Shown here one piece after another: positions 40,850-50,092 of a stretch of 64,000 nt of DNA. Source of the DNA: Bradyrhizobium sp. 132 (GTDB lineage: Bacteria; Pseudomonadota; Alphaproteobacteria; Rhizobiales; Xanthobacteraceae); contig NZ_JADPKY010000103.1 in NCBI RefSeq assembly GCF_023074185.1, forward strand, positions 181,961 to 245,960, given 5' to 3'. The notes under the pieces are model-generated. The model did no database searches, was not told where the DNA came from, and saw nothing but the letters and a program-made list of their open reading frames with translations. Each line of letters begins with the position of its first letter. The first letter of the stretch is position 1. Both the position numbers and the translations under genes were made by a program.

Positions 40850-41776
40850 CTAATAGCCACGACTACGGTCGACACGCCCCGGCAAATCCTCGCCGCGGCG
40901 GTGGCGTTCGATCACGTCGAGCACGAAATCGACGGCCGTATCCGGCGACGTCATGCTGGCATTGTGCGGCGTCAGCAGAATGCGCGGGTGGCTCCAGAAC
41001 GGATGACCCGCAGGCAGCGGCTCCGGCTCGGTGACATCAAGGACGGCGCCTGACAACGCACCGCTGTCGAGCGCTGCGAGAAAATCGGTTTCGACCAGAT
41101 GCGAGCCACGCCCGACATTGACGAGCGACGCGCCGCGCGGCAGGCGCGCGAACATATCTGCGTTCAGAATGCCCCGGGTCTCGTCGGTCAAAGGCAGCAG
41201 GCAGACGAGAATGTCGGCCTGCGCAAGGAAATCCGGCAGCGCATCCGCGCCCGCATAGCAGGTCACGCCCCCGATCTCGCGCGGTGAGCGGTTCCAGCCG
41301 AGAAGCGGAAAGTCGAACGTCTTGAGGCGCTCGAGCACGGCCTGGCCAAGCCGGCCGAGACCCATCACGCCGACACGACGACGCCTGGCCGGTGTGATCC
41401 GGATCTCGCGCCAGACCTGCTCCTTCTGCTGGGCGATGAAGTCCAGGAGATTGCGATGCAGGGCGAGCACAGCCATGGTGACATATTCGACCATGGTTTC
41501 GGCGATGCCGGGCTCCAGCATGCGCACCAACGGAATGTGCGGCGGAATTTTTGACGCGTCGAACTGGTCCACGCCCGCACCGACCGAGAAGACGAGCTCG
41601 ACATTAGGGAAAGTCGTCGCGATGTCATCCGGTGGCACCCACGCCACGAGATAGCGGACGTCAGCGGGATCGCCGATGTCGGGCCAGAGCCGGAACGGCA
41701 CATCAGGCGCGCGCTGGGCGAAGAAGCGCGCCCACTCCTCACCGCGAACCATATTGGCCTTGTAGAGAACCGTCAT
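40850..41776 (-). CDS. 2-hydroxyacid dehydrogenase, GhrA-like (glyoxylate/hydroxypyruvate reductase group)
   Basis: This 308-residue protein has Rossmann motif GLGRLG at 139-144; the nucleotide-selective segment WNRSPR after beta-2 carries Arg and Ser, suiting NADPH. Catalytic Arg223 (NVGRGSHLVE), Glu252 (EPEPLP) and His271 (TPHNASM) are present. GhrA-type enzymes reduce glyoxylate, hydroxypyruvate and other small 2-keto acids. It lies 13 bases after the FAD oxidoreductase gene, so it probably reduces the keto acid or aldehyde-acid formed by that enzyme. Confidence 0.88.
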   Translation of the reverse strand: MTVLYKANMVRGEEWARFFAQRAPDVPFRLWPDIGDPADVRYLVAWVPPDDIATTFPNVELVFSVGAGVDQFDASKIPPHIPLVRMLEPGIAETMVEYVTMAVLALHRNLLDFIAQQKEQVWREIRITPARRRRVGVMGLGRLGQAVLERLKTFDFPLLGWNRSPREIGGVTCYAGADALPDFLAQADILVCLLPLTDETRGILNADMFARLPRGASLVNVGRGSHLVETDFLAALDSGALSGAVLDVTEPEPLPAGHPFWSHPRILLTPHNASMTSPDTAVDFVLDVIERHRRGEDLPGRVDRSRGY

Positions 41777-41789
41777 GCGGCCAAAACTC

Positions 41790-43118
41790 TCAAAACGGGC
41801 TGACCGGCGCGAGCCGCCGGCCGTCGATCAGGCGCTTGTGGCTGTACGCCGCAGGATCGACCAGCGGCGTCGCGCCCGTCACGATGTCGGCGGCCAGCTT
41901 GCCCGCCGCGGGGCCGATGCCGAAGCCATGGCCGGAGAAACCGGTGGCGAGGAAGAAGCCCGGCAAGGCGTCGACCGGCGAAATCACCGGAATGGTATCC
42001 GGCGTACAGTCGATCGTGCCGCCCCAGGCTTCCGCGATCTCGACGTCCTTCAGTTCCGGATTCGATTTGATCAGCGAAGCCAGCGCCGCATTGACCAGCG
42101 ACATGTCGGGCGCGGGGTCACGGACACGCTCGGTCTCGAACGGCGACGGCTTGTCCAGGCTCCAGTCCGTGCCGCGCATGAGTTGATCGAAGAACGACTT
42201 GCCGAGCGACAGTTTCAACCCGTTCTTGCGGTGCAGGTAGGTCGGCCAGAAGGTCAGCGCATAGCGGAACAGGTCGGGCGACAGTTCAACCGTGCCGCGG
42301 TTGCGCAGCGCCAAGGTGAAACCGCCGTCAAGGCGGCGGCGGATGCAGTAGAGATCGGTGCCGAGCGCACCGGAGGTGATCTCCGGTCCCGGCGTAGTCC
42401 GGCATGCGGTGGCGTTGACGAGGCCGATCGGCAGCTCGATGCCGTGGCGCCGGCAGAACAGCGATGACCACGCCCCTCCGGACAGCAGTACCGATTGCGT
42501 GCGAACGGTGCCTTTCTCGGTGACGACGGCGCTGACCCGTCCACCCTGCGTTTCCAGTCCGCGCGCGGCGCAGCCCTGATGGAGGGTGACGCCGTGTTTT
42601 CGCGCGGCGGTCGCGAGCGCGGGCACAGCCATCGACGGCTCGGCGCGCCCGTCGCTCGGCGTGTGCAGGCCGCCGACCCATTTCTCGGAATGACCGGGCA
42701 GGCGCTCGGCGACCTCGGCCGGCGTCAGTACCGTCGAGTGCACCTGCATCTCGCGCGCCGTTGCCGCCCATCGCTCCCAGCTGGCGAGCTCATCCTTGCT
42801 CTTGGTCAGGAACAGCACGCCGGTGCGGCGGAAGCCGGCGTCGACGCCGGCATCGTTCTGCATGTCTTCCCACAGGCGCAGCGCCTCGCGGGCAAGAGGA
42901 ATTTCTTCACGCGCGCGACCCTGCTGGCGGCACCAGCCCCAATTGCGGCTCGACTGCTCACCGCCGACATGTCCCTTCTCGACCAGCGCGACGGAGAGGC
43001 CCTTCTTCGCTAGATGATAGGCTGCGGAGACGCCGATGACGCCGCCGCCGATGACGACGACGTCCGCCTGCGCCGGCAGGCGCTCGTCGCTGTTTATGCG
43101 GGTGAGCGGCGGGGACAT
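41790..43118 (-). CDS. FAD-dependent amine/amino-acid oxidoreductase (DAO family)
   Basis: This 442-residue protein has the dinucleotide motif VVVIGGGVIGVSAAYHLAK at 20-38 and the FAD-binding C-terminal GFFLATGFSGHGFGIGPAAGKL of the DAO family (D-amino-acid dehydrogenase, sarcosine and glycine oxidases, opine oxidase subunits). The segment EQSSRNWGWCRQQGR after the first helix is characteristic of one rhizobial subgroup. It oxidises a C-N bond, passing electrons to oxygen or quinone. AAGGAG precedes the ATG. It is placed between permease and reductase genes of the uptake operon. Confidence 0.9.
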   Translation of the reverse strand: MSPPLTRINSDERLPAQADVVVIGGGVIGVSAAYHLAKKGLSVALVEKGHVGGEQSSRNWGWCRQQGRAREEIPLAREALRLWEDMQNDAGVDAGFRRTGVLFLTKSKDELASWERWAATAREMQVHSTVLTPAEVAERLPGHSEKWVGGLHTPSDGRAEPSMAVPALATAARKHGVTLHQGCAARGLETQGGRVSAVVTEKGTVRTQSVLLSGGAWSSLFCRRHGIELPIGLVNATACRTTPGPEITSGALGTDLYCIRRRLDGGFTLALRNRGTVELSPDLFRYALTFWPTYLHRKNGLKLSLGKSFFDQLMRGTDWSLDKPSPFETERVRDPAPDMSLVNAALASLIKSNPELKDVEIAEAWGGTIDCTPDTIPVISPVDALPGFFLATGFSGHGFGIGPAAGKLAADIVTGATPLVDPAAYSHKRLIDGRRLAPVSPF

Positions 43119-43170
43119 GAGACACTCCTTAACATCAGCCTGGACTTCAATTCGATCGAGATCTTGCTCG

Positions 43171-44046
43171 TCATGGGATGTTCATTCGCGGATCGAGCGC
43201 GTCGCGCAGGCCGTCCCCGAGGAAGTTGAAGCTCGTCACGGCAAGCGTGATCGCGAGGCCCGGCGCGATCGCGAGCCAGGGCGCGCTGGTGAGATAGATC
43301 TGCGCGTTGTTGAGCATGTTGCCCCAGCTCGCGGCAGGCGGCTGGATGCCGTAACCGAGATAGCTGACATAGGATTCGAGCAAGATCGCCTTGGCGACGT
43401 TCAACGTCGCCGCCACCATGATCGGCGCCATCGCATTCGGCACAAGCTCGCGGAACATGATGCGCATGTTCGACGAGCCGAAGGCGAGAGCCGCGACCGC
43501 AAACTCACGCTCGCGCAGCGAACGCACCTGGGCCTCCACGACGCGGGCAACGGCCATCCAGGCGGTCGCCGCAATCAGCACGGTGGTGGTGACAAGGCCC
43601 GGCTCCGTGAGCGCCGCGAGCGCAAGCAGCAGGAAGATCGTCGGAAAGCATAATACCGCGTCGACGAGCCGCATCAGTACCGCGCCGACCACACCGCCAT
43701 AGAAGCCGGCAAAGGCGCCGACCACGATGCCGACTGCCATCGCAATCACCATCGCGACGATGCCGATCGAGAGCGACACGCGCCCGCCCATCATCAGCCG
43801 CGCCAGCACGTCACGGCCGAGCTCGTCCGTGCCGAGGATGTGCGCGCCCGAAAACGGCGGCGCGAACCGCTTCATGATGTCGATATAGGTGTCGTCGAAC
43901 GGTAGCAGATACGGGCCGAATGCTGAGCCGAGGATGAGGACCAGAATGATCACCGCGCCCGCGAGCGCGAGGCGATGCCGGCGGAATCGCCGCCACGCGG
44001 CCTGGCCGGGTGCGAGCTGGACCGTGGAGAGGGCTGCAGTCGCCAT
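43171..44046 (-). CDS. ABC transporter permease, DppC type
   Basis: This 291-residue integral membrane protein has about six helices. The N-terminal WRRFRRHRLALAGAVIILVLIL and the BPD motif region (EAQVRSLREREFAVAALAFG-SSNMRIMFRELVPNAMAPI) are those of DppC/OppC permeases; the EAA-like loop contacts the ATPase. The start overlaps the region just after the stop of the DppB-type gene, with 3 bases between, showing translational coupling. Confidence 0.93.
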   Translation of the reverse strand: MATAALSTVQLAPGQAAWRRFRRHRLALAGAVIILVLILGSAFGPYLLPFDDTYIDIMKRFAPPFSGAHILGTDELGRDVLARLMMGGRVSLSIGIVAMVIAMAVGIVVGAFAGFYGGVVGAVLMRLVDAVLCFPTIFLLLALAALTEPGLVTTTVLIAATAWMAVARVVEAQVRSLREREFAVAALAFGSSNMRIMFRELVPNAMAPIMVAATLNVAKAILLESYVSYLGYGIQPPAASWGNMLNNAQIYLTSAPWLAIAPGLAITLAVTSFNFLGDGLRDALDPRMNIP

Positions 44047-44049
44047 CGT

Positions 44050-45000
44050 CTAGCCCACCCGGATGCGCGGATCGACGACGGCATAAAAGATGTCGGCGAG
44101 CAGCGAGCCAATCAGCACCATCGTCGCCGAGAACATCAGGATGCCCATTACCACGGGATAGTCGCGATAGCCGATGGAATCGAGGAACAGCCGGCCCATG
44201 CCCGGCCAGGTGAATACGGTCTCGGCGACCAGCGCGCCACCGAGCAGCGTCGGAAACTGGAGGCCGGCCACCGTGATCATCGGCAGCAGCGCGTTGCGCA
44301 GGGCGTGAACGGTGAGGATACGCCATTCCGGCATGCCTTTCGCACGCGCGGTGCGGATGTAGTCCTGGTTGATCACCTCTAACATCGAGGAGCGCATGAA
44401 GCGGCCCCACATCGCGGTCTCGACCAGCGCCAGCACCAGCGCCGGCGCAATCAGATGATGCAGCAGGTCGAGGAAGGAGCCGTCGCCGACGGTCTCGCGA
44501 TTGCCGGACGGCAGCCAGCCGAGCTTCACCGAGAACACGTAGATGGTGACGAGGCCGAACCAGAAGGTCGGGATCGACAGCGCAATCATGGCGCCCACGG
44601 TTGCGAGCGTATCGAACAGCGAGTAGCGGCGGAGCGCGCCAAGCACGCCGATCCAGCAGCCAAGCAAGACCGCGATGATCGTCGCCGTCGCCATCAGCTC
44701 CATGGTGGCACCGAGATGCGAGGAGATCACCGACAGCACGGCCTCGCCGTCGCGGTAGGAGCGACCCCAGTCGCCTTTCAGCATACGACCGAACCAGTCG
44801 AGATACTGGATCGGAAGCGGACGATCGAGCCCGAGCTGGCTGGTGACGCGATCGAGATCCTCCTGCGTCATCTGCGCGGAGGCCGCAAATTGCGAGAGCG
44901 GGCCACCGGGCGCCAGATGCAGGATGGCGAAGCCGATCGCTGAGACGATCACCAGCAGCATGATCGCCTGCGCCAGGCGATTGGCGACGTAACGGGCCAT
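44050..45000 (-). CDS. ABC transporter permease, DppB type
   Basis: This 316-residue membrane protein starts MARYVANRLAQAIMLLVIVSAIGFAILHLAPG, typical of DppB/OppB. The cytosolic coupling loop is EVINQDYIRTARAKGMPEWRI. It pairs with the DppC-type permease next to it to form the inner-membrane channel. It lies 27 bases after the solute-binding protein gene. Confidence 0.93.
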   Translation of the reverse strand: MARYVANRLAQAIMLLVIVSAIGFAILHLAPGGPLSQFAASAQMTQEDLDRVTSQLGLDRPLPIQYLDWFGRMLKGDWGRSYRDGEAVLSVISSHLGATMELMATATIIAVLLGCWIGVLGALRRYSLFDTLATVGAMIALSIPTFWFGLVTIYVFSVKLGWLPSGNRETVGDGSFLDLLHHLIAPALVLALVETAMWGRFMRSSMLEVINQDYIRTARAKGMPEWRILTVHALRNALLPMITVAGLQFPTLLGGALVAETVFTWPGMGRLFLDSIGYRDYPVVMGILMFSATMVLIGSLLADIFYAVVDPRIRVG

Positions 45001-45027
45001 CTCAGGCGATCCCGCGGATCGGATGCA

Positions 45028-46719
45028 TCAGGCCCAATACCACTCGCGGATGTTCCAGCAGTTGATCGACATGTTGATGTTGGGGCGGAAACCCTGGAGC
45101 CCTTCCTTCACGCCTTCCGCGATGAAGCCCTGGAACAGCGGCAGGATGGCGAGATCGTTGCGGATGAGCTTTTGCAGATCGCCATAGGTGGTCTTGCGCT
45201 GCGCCAGATCGAACTGTCTGGCGCCTTCGGCGAGAAGCCGATCCGCTTCCGGACTCTGGTACTGATAGGTGTTGTAGCCGCGGCCGCCTTTGGCGGGAAT
45301 GGCGCCGGAGCCGAAGCGCGGCGTCACATCGGGATCGCTGCCCAGCATGAAGTTCACCCCCACGATCACCGAGTTGAACTTCGACTGCTGCCAGAAGTCG
45401 CCCCAGATCACCGCAGCCGGCATGTTATTGACGCGCATCGCAGCGCCGATCGCACGCCAGTCCTGGATCAGGAGCTGCTGGGTCTGCTCGCGCACGGCAT
45501 TGCCTGACGTGGTCGAATTGGTGAATTCGAGCTTGACGCCGCCCTTCTCGCGCACGCCGCCGGAGCCGCGAACCCAACCCGCAGCATCGAGCAGCGCGTT
45601 GGCTTTGGCGGGATCATATTTGTGCTGCGGCAGCCCCTGCTGGAACGACCAGGCCTGCTGCGGCACGAAACTCTCGGTCTGCGTCGGCAGGCCGTAATTC
45701 AGCGCATCGATGATCGCCTGCTTGTTGATCGCGAGATATAGCGCCTCGCGTACAGTGCGGTCGGTGAAGGGACCGAAATCCAGATTGGGCGCGATGTGCT
45801 CGACCGAGGACGTCGAGGAGACGAAGATCTTGCGTCCCTTCAGCGTCTTCGCCTCCTGCACGAAGTTCGGCAAAATGCCTTGCAGGCCGGTGTAATCGAC
45901 CTGGCCGGTGCGGAACTGGGTGTAGAGGACGGTAAGGTCCGGAATGTACTTGAACACCACGCGCTCAACGTAGGGTCCCTTGCCGTGGTAGCCGGCATGG
46001 GCATTCAAGAGGATGTGGTCGCCCGGCACGCGCTCGCCCCAGCGGAACGGCCCGGTGCCGACGGGCGCATTGTGGAACGGCGAGGCGTTCGGATCCGTCA
46101 GCTTCTCCAGGATGTGCTTGGGCACGATGAAGGTCAGCGCCCCCAGGATCGACATATAAGGCGAATAGGCCGTGTCCATCCGCCAGTGTATCTCGTCGGG
46201 CGCGACGACCTTGATGTCCTTCACGAGGTTATGGCCGACGCGGCTGCGCGCGCGGAAGTCGGGATTGTTGATCAGCTCGATCGAGAATTTTACGTCCTCG
46301 GCCGTGAACGGCGTGCCGTCATGCCACTTCACGTCGCTACGCAGCTTGATCTTCCAGGTCAGGCCGTCGGCCGACAGGCCGCCATTCGCGATGGTCGGGA
46401 CTTCGCGCGCGAGGTCGGGAACGAAGGTGCCGTCGGGATCGATGAACCAGAGCGGCGAGAACACCTGCCACCAGATGCCCTGGTCGACCTCGATGCCCGG
46501 CATCAGGGGATGAAAGACCGTCGGCTCCTGCGACAGCGCCGCGATCACCTGCCCGCGCGGCTTGTCCGGCGGATTGGAGGGGCGTTCGGTCTGCGCAAAT
46601 GCATGGCCTGAAAGCGTCCATCCCGCCGCGGCGCCCGCGCCGAGCTGAAAGAGCTGACGGCGATTCGGAACGCCGAGATGCAGTGCTCCAACGCCGAACT
46701 TCCCGGTGTCGTCCGCCAT
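45028..46719 (-). CDS. ABC transporter solute-binding protein, peptide/opine family (SBP_bac_5)
   Basis: This is a 563-residue protein. The ATG at 46717-46719 follows GGAGAG. The N-terminus has VPNRRQLFQLGAGAAAG before the cut at AFA-QTE, which resembles a twin-arginine signal. The mature chain is of normal length for the family, with DGLTWKIKLRSDVKWHDGTPFTAEDVKFSIELI near 120-150 (signature) and VGTGPFRW. Being the first gene, it should be the most abundant. Family members bind oligopeptides, opines, nickel or other ligands; the linked oxidoreductases favour an amino-acid-like ligand. Confidence 0.92.
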   Translation of the reverse strand: MADDTGKFGVGALHLGVPNRRQLFQLGAGAAAGWTLSGHAFAQTERPSNPPDKPRGQVIAALSQEPTVFHPLMPGIEVDQGIWWQVFSPLWFIDPDGTFVPDLAREVPTIANGGLSADGLTWKIKLRSDVKWHDGTPFTAEDVKFSIELINNPDFRARSRVGHNLVKDIKVVAPDEIHWRMDTAYSPYMSILGALTFIVPKHILEKLTDPNASPFHNAPVGTGPFRWGERVPGDHILLNAHAGYHGKGPYVERVVFKYIPDLTVLYTQFRTGQVDYTGLQGILPNFVQEAKTLKGRKIFVSSTSSVEHIAPNLDFGPFTDRTVREALYLAINKQAIIDALNYGLPTQTESFVPQQAWSFQQGLPQHKYDPAKANALLDAAGWVRGSGGVREKGGVKLEFTNSTTSGNAVREQTQQLLIQDWRAIGAAMRVNNMPAAVIWGDFWQQSKFNSVIVGVNFMLGSDPDVTPRFGSGAIPAKGGRGYNTYQYQSPEADRLLAEGARQFDLAQRKTTYGDLQKLIRNDLAILPLFQGFIAEGVKEGLQGFRPNINMSINCWNIREWYWA

Positions 46720-46805
46720 GACCACTCTCCGTTTTTCGCACGCGGCACCGTCCCCCGCGCCCCAAGACCCCGGCAAAGGGACAGGAGTGGGCTTTAGTGC
46801 TTCTT

Positions 46806-46824
46806 AATTTTTCTATCAAAAGTT
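46806..46824. promoter_or_regulatory. Candidate operator in the divergent promoter
   Basis: AATTTTT-CTATC-AAAAGTT is a 19-base imperfect palindrome (6 of 7 pairs) in the AT-rich part of the 206-base gap between the transporter operon and the XRE-cupin gene. Regulators of this type often bind such sites. The role is inferred from position only. Confidence 0.35.
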
Positions 46825-46925
46825 CATCACGACTAAATACAGCTGTCAATCACATTGCTAGGATGCGCGACCTTTTCACAGCGCCGGACCATTTTGGGCG
46901 GCGAGGCAATGCATGGGAGAGCGAC

Positions 46926-47558
46926 ATGGATGGTCGCGGGGACACGAACGGTCCGAAGGACGCCCCGGCGCTCGAGGCCGACGATGCGATCGACCAGCGC
47001 CTCGGCGAGACCGTGCGGCTGCTGCGTCAGCGCGCCGGGCTGTCGATCCAGGACGTTGCCAACAAGACCGGCCTCTCCAACGGCATGATCAGCCAGCTCG
47101 AGCGCGCGCGCGCCATGCCGTCGATACGCACGCTGCGCCTGCTCAGCATCGCGCTCGACGTCCCGATCTCCTATTTCTTCGAAACCACCGATCCCGCCGA
47201 CGTGCAACGCTACATCGTGCGCAAGAACAGCCGGCGCCTGCTGCGGCTCACCGCTAGCGGCGTCGTCAAGGAAGCGCTGACGCCGGCAGACAAAGGCCAG
47301 CTCGAACTCTATGAGCTCACGCTCAATCCCGGCGCCTCGTCCGGCACCGACTTCCTGCAGCATACCGGCGAGAAGGCGGGCTATATCCTCTCGGGCAGCC
47401 TGCGGCTGTGGCTCGACAACCAGGCCCATCTGCTCGAAGCCGGTGACAGCTTTCGGTTTCCGAGCATCGTGCCGCACATGTTCGACAACCCGACCCAGCA
47501 GACCGCGCGCGTGATCTGGGTGACGACGCTGCGCCAGACCGATTCTCCGGCAGGTTGA
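46926..47558 (+). CDS. XRE-cupin transcriptional regulator
   Basis: This is a 210-residue protein. The ATG at 46926 follows GGGAGAGCGAC; the frame is open further upstream but lacks a ribosome binding site. HTH_3 domain about 22-78 (LRQRAGLSIQDVANKTGLSNGMISQLERARAMPS), cupin_2 domain about 125-200 (LNPGASSGTDFLQHTGEKAGYILSGSLRLWL and VPHMFDNP). This architecture is that of PuuR/SutR-like regulators that bind small ligands in the cupin. It is divergent from the transporter operon, which it most likely controls. Confidence 0.9.
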   Translation: MDGRGDTNGPKDAPALEADDAIDQRLGETVRLLRQRAGLSIQDVANKTGLSNGMISQLERARAMPSIRTLRLLSIALDVPISYFFETTDPADVQRYIVRKNSRRLLRLTASGVVKEALTPADKGQLELYELTLNPGASSGTDFLQHTGEKAGYILSGSLRLWLDNQAHLLEAGDSFRFPSIVPHMFDNPTQQTARVIWVTTLRQTDSPAG

Positions 47559-47687
47559 AGCGCCGCCGCCCGGCACCACCGCAAATTGCTCCTCGACGCC
47601 GCCGCGCGGAATCTGTAGCTCACGTGGAGCCGGACTCATTGACAGGGTGGACGCGAGGGTCCGCGACCGACGCGTTGGTGTGAGACC

Positions 47688-49529
47688 ATGAAATTCAGGG
47701 GGCTTCTGACACTCGCGATGGTCGCGCAGGTCGTCGTGACTGCGGCGGCCCTCCTCGCCTCCTATGCCGTGACCGGAACCGGGTTCGGCACGGTCCAGCT
47801 CATCGCCCTGCTCGCAAGCGGTCTCGTTGCGGCGCTGATCGCGCGGCTCTGCACGCGCATGATCGCGACGTTGCAGGACAAGCGCATTGCCGCACGACTG
47901 GCCGAGCAGGCGCAGGCCAGCGCGCAAATTACCCAGGCCGTCATCAAGACCGCGCTCGATGCCTTCGTTCAAACCGATGCGAACGGTATCGTCCTGGAGT
48001 GGAGCATTCAGGCCGAAGCCTTGACCGGTTGGACGCGCAAGGAGGCGCTCGGCACGGACGTCGTCAACCTCCTCGTCGCCGAGCCGCTGCGCGACGGCTT
48101 CAGGCAACGCATGATGCGGCTCCTGCCGGAACTGTCGGATGCGCCGATCGGCATCCGGTTCGAAGCGACCCTGCTGCACCGGAACGGCGACGAGATCCTG
48201 ATCGAGGCGTCCAGCACGGCACTCCAGCTCGGGGGACGCATCCTCATCAACAATTTCGTCAAGGACGTCACCCAGAAGCGTGCCGCCGAGGAGCAGCTGA
48301 TCCAGGCCCAGAAGATGGAGGCGGTCGGCCAGCTCACAGGCGGCATCGCGCACGAATTCAACAACATGCTCACCGTGATCACGGGCACGATCGAGATCCT
48401 CGCCGACGCCGTGAAGGACAGTCCGCCGCTCGCGACCATCACCAAGCTGATCAGCGAAGCCGCCGACCGCGGTGCCGCGCTGACGTCGAGCCTGTTGTCC
48501 TTTGCCCGCAAGCAGGCGCTCAAGCCGGCCGAGATCGACGTCAACGAATTGCTTGAAGAGCTCGCAAGGCTGCTGCTGGCAACCTTCGACAGAAAGATCG
48601 AGATCATAACCCGACTTGACGGCAAGATCTGGCTCGCCCTGGTCGATCGCGGCCAATTGAGCTCGGCGCTGCTCAATCTCGCGATCAACGCCCGCGACGC
48701 GATGCTGGATGGCGGCCGACTGACGCTGACGACGCGCAACGTCGTGTTCGGCGTCCGTGAGGCCGTGGCGGTCGGGGCCGGCTATGCCGGCGACTATGTC
48801 GAGATCGAGATCGCCGACACCGGCACCGGCATTCCGCAGGCCATTCTGGAGCGGATCTTCGATCCCTTCTTCTCGACCAAGGATGTCGGCAAGGGCACGG
48901 GGCTCGGGCTCAGCATGGTGTTCGGTTTCGTCAAGCAATCCGGCGGCGGCATCAAGGTCTCGTCCGAAGAAGGACGCGGCACGATTTTCACGATCTACCT
49001 GCCGAAGGCGGAGGCGAGCACGCTTCGCCCGGCCGGCTATGACGAGCGCAAGGTCGTGGGCGGGACTGAGACCATCCTTTGCGTCGAGGACGACCGCGAC
49101 GTCCGCCAATATGTCACGGTCCAGCTCGAAAGCCTCGGCTACAAGGTCATCCCCGCCGCCAATGCGGCCGAGGCGCTCGCCATCGCAGCCGAAGGCACGC
49201 CATTCGATCTGCTCTTCACCGACATCGTGATGGCCGGCAGCTTGAATGGACGAGAGCTCGCCGACGAGATGGTGGCAGCGCGCCCCTCGCTGCGGGTGCT
49301 GTTCACGTCGGGCTATGCCTACGACTCGCTGCATGCGCAGGGACGCGCCACCATGGGCGCGCCGCTTCTGACAAAGCCCTACCGCAAGGCCGAGCTCGCA
49401 CGCATGCTGCGCCGCTCCCTCGACACCGCCGTCGACACGGCTGGCGATCCGATCCCGACACCCTATTCGGTGCAGGCCGATGTCGAAGGGTTCCTGCGCA
49501 AGCAGGCGGCTGAACGCGACGGGCGCTAG
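47688..49529 (+). CDS. Hybrid sensor histidine kinase with PAS and receiver domains
   Basis: This 613-residue protein has two transmembrane helices at 5-27 and 36-57 with almost no periplasmic loop, so it senses in the membrane or cytosol. PAS domain about 80-195; HisKA with His222 (GGIAHEFNNML); HATPase about 320-440 with N box (LNLAINARDAML), G1 ADTGTGIP and G2 GKGTGLGLSM; receiver about 462-585 with phosphoacceptor Asp512 (FTDIVM) and the Lys in LTKPY. The HEFNN box is the HWE-neighbour type common in rhizobia. No response regulator gene is adjacent. Confidence 0.92.
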   Translation: MKFRGLLTLAMVAQVVVTAAALLASYAVTGTGFGTVQLIALLASGLVAALIARLCTRMIATLQDKRIAARLAEQAQASAQITQAVIKTALDAFVQTDANGIVLEWSIQAEALTGWTRKEALGTDVVNLLVAEPLRDGFRQRMMRLLPELSDAPIGIRFEATLLHRNGDEILIEASSTALQLGGRILINNFVKDVTQKRAAEEQLIQAQKMEAVGQLTGGIAHEFNNMLTVITGTIEILADAVKDSPPLATITKLISEAADRGAALTSSLLSFARKQALKPAEIDVNELLEELARLLLATFDRKIEIITRLDGKIWLALVDRGQLSSALLNLAINARDAMLDGGRLTLTTRNVVFGVREAVAVGAGYAGDYVEIEIADTGTGIPQAILERIFDPFFSTKDVGKGTGLGLSMVFGFVKQSGGGIKVSSEEGRGTIFTIYLPKAEASTLRPAGYDERKVVGGTETILCVEDDRDVRQYVTVQLESLGYKVIPAANAAEALAIAAEGTPFDLLFTDIVMAGSLNGRELADEMVAARPSLRVLFTSGYAYDSLHAQGRATMGAPLLTKPYRKAELARMLRRSLDTAVDTAGDPIPTPYSVQADVEGFLRKQAAERDGR

Positions 49530-49602
49530 TGCAGCGGAATGGATGGACAGCGCGCGATAGCTGCGCAAAACTCATCCCAGACATATCCATTGGAGACGAG
49601 CC

Positions 49603-50052
49603 ATGACGTCACTCGAAAAAGGCATCACCGCGAACGGCACGGGCTATGGCGGCAAGACCTGGAACATTCTGGGCCAGGTCTATTTCCCGAAGGCCGTCAC
49701 CGAGTCCACCTTCGCGTTCGAGACCAACAGCGAGCCGGGCCAATTCGTGCCGGTGCACATCCACCCGACCCAAGACGAATTCATCCTGGTGCAGGAAGGC
49801 ACGCTCGACCTCAAGCTCGACGGCAAATGGGTGAAGGCCCACGCCGGCGACCTCGTGCGCCTGCCGCGCGGCATCCCGCACGGCTATTTCAACAAATCCG
49901 ACAAACCGGCCCGCGCGTTGTTCTGGGTCTCGCCGATGCAGAAGCTGGAGGCGCTGTTCAACCAGCTCCATGACCTGACCGACCCGGCCGAGGTCGTGCG
50001 CATCTCGGCGCTGCACGAGGTCGACTTCCTGCCGCCCGAAGCCAATGACTAG
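49603..50052 (+). CDS. Cupin-domain protein
   Basis: This is a 149-residue protein with GGAGACGA before the ATG. Single cupin_2 barrel: the metal motif is VHIHPTQDEFILVQEG (two His and a Glu) and the second His is in LPRGIPHGYFN. It should bind one divalent metal; enzymes and small-molecule sensors both share this design, so the role is open. It overlaps the region upstream of the next gene by 40 bases at the closest, and the two may be co-transcribed. Confidence 0.85.
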   Translation: MTSLEKGITANGTGYGGKTWNILGQVYFPKAVTESTFAFETNSEPGQFVPVHIHPTQDEFILVQEGTLDLKLDGKWVKAHAGDLVRLPRGIPHGYFNKSDKPARALFWVSPMQKLEALFNQLHDLTDPAEVVRISALHEVDFLPPEAND

Positions 50053-50092
50053 GCTACGATCCCCCGACAGACGAATCGTTGGGGAACCGGCC

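Noticed and set aside
46833..49568. A 911-codon open frame on the minus strand opposite the XRE-cupin and histidine kinase genes
   Set aside because: It mirrors the codons of two well-supported plus-strand genes, has Arg/Gln/Gly/Asp-rich nonsense composition, and shows no domain. High GC3 keeps such antisense frames open.
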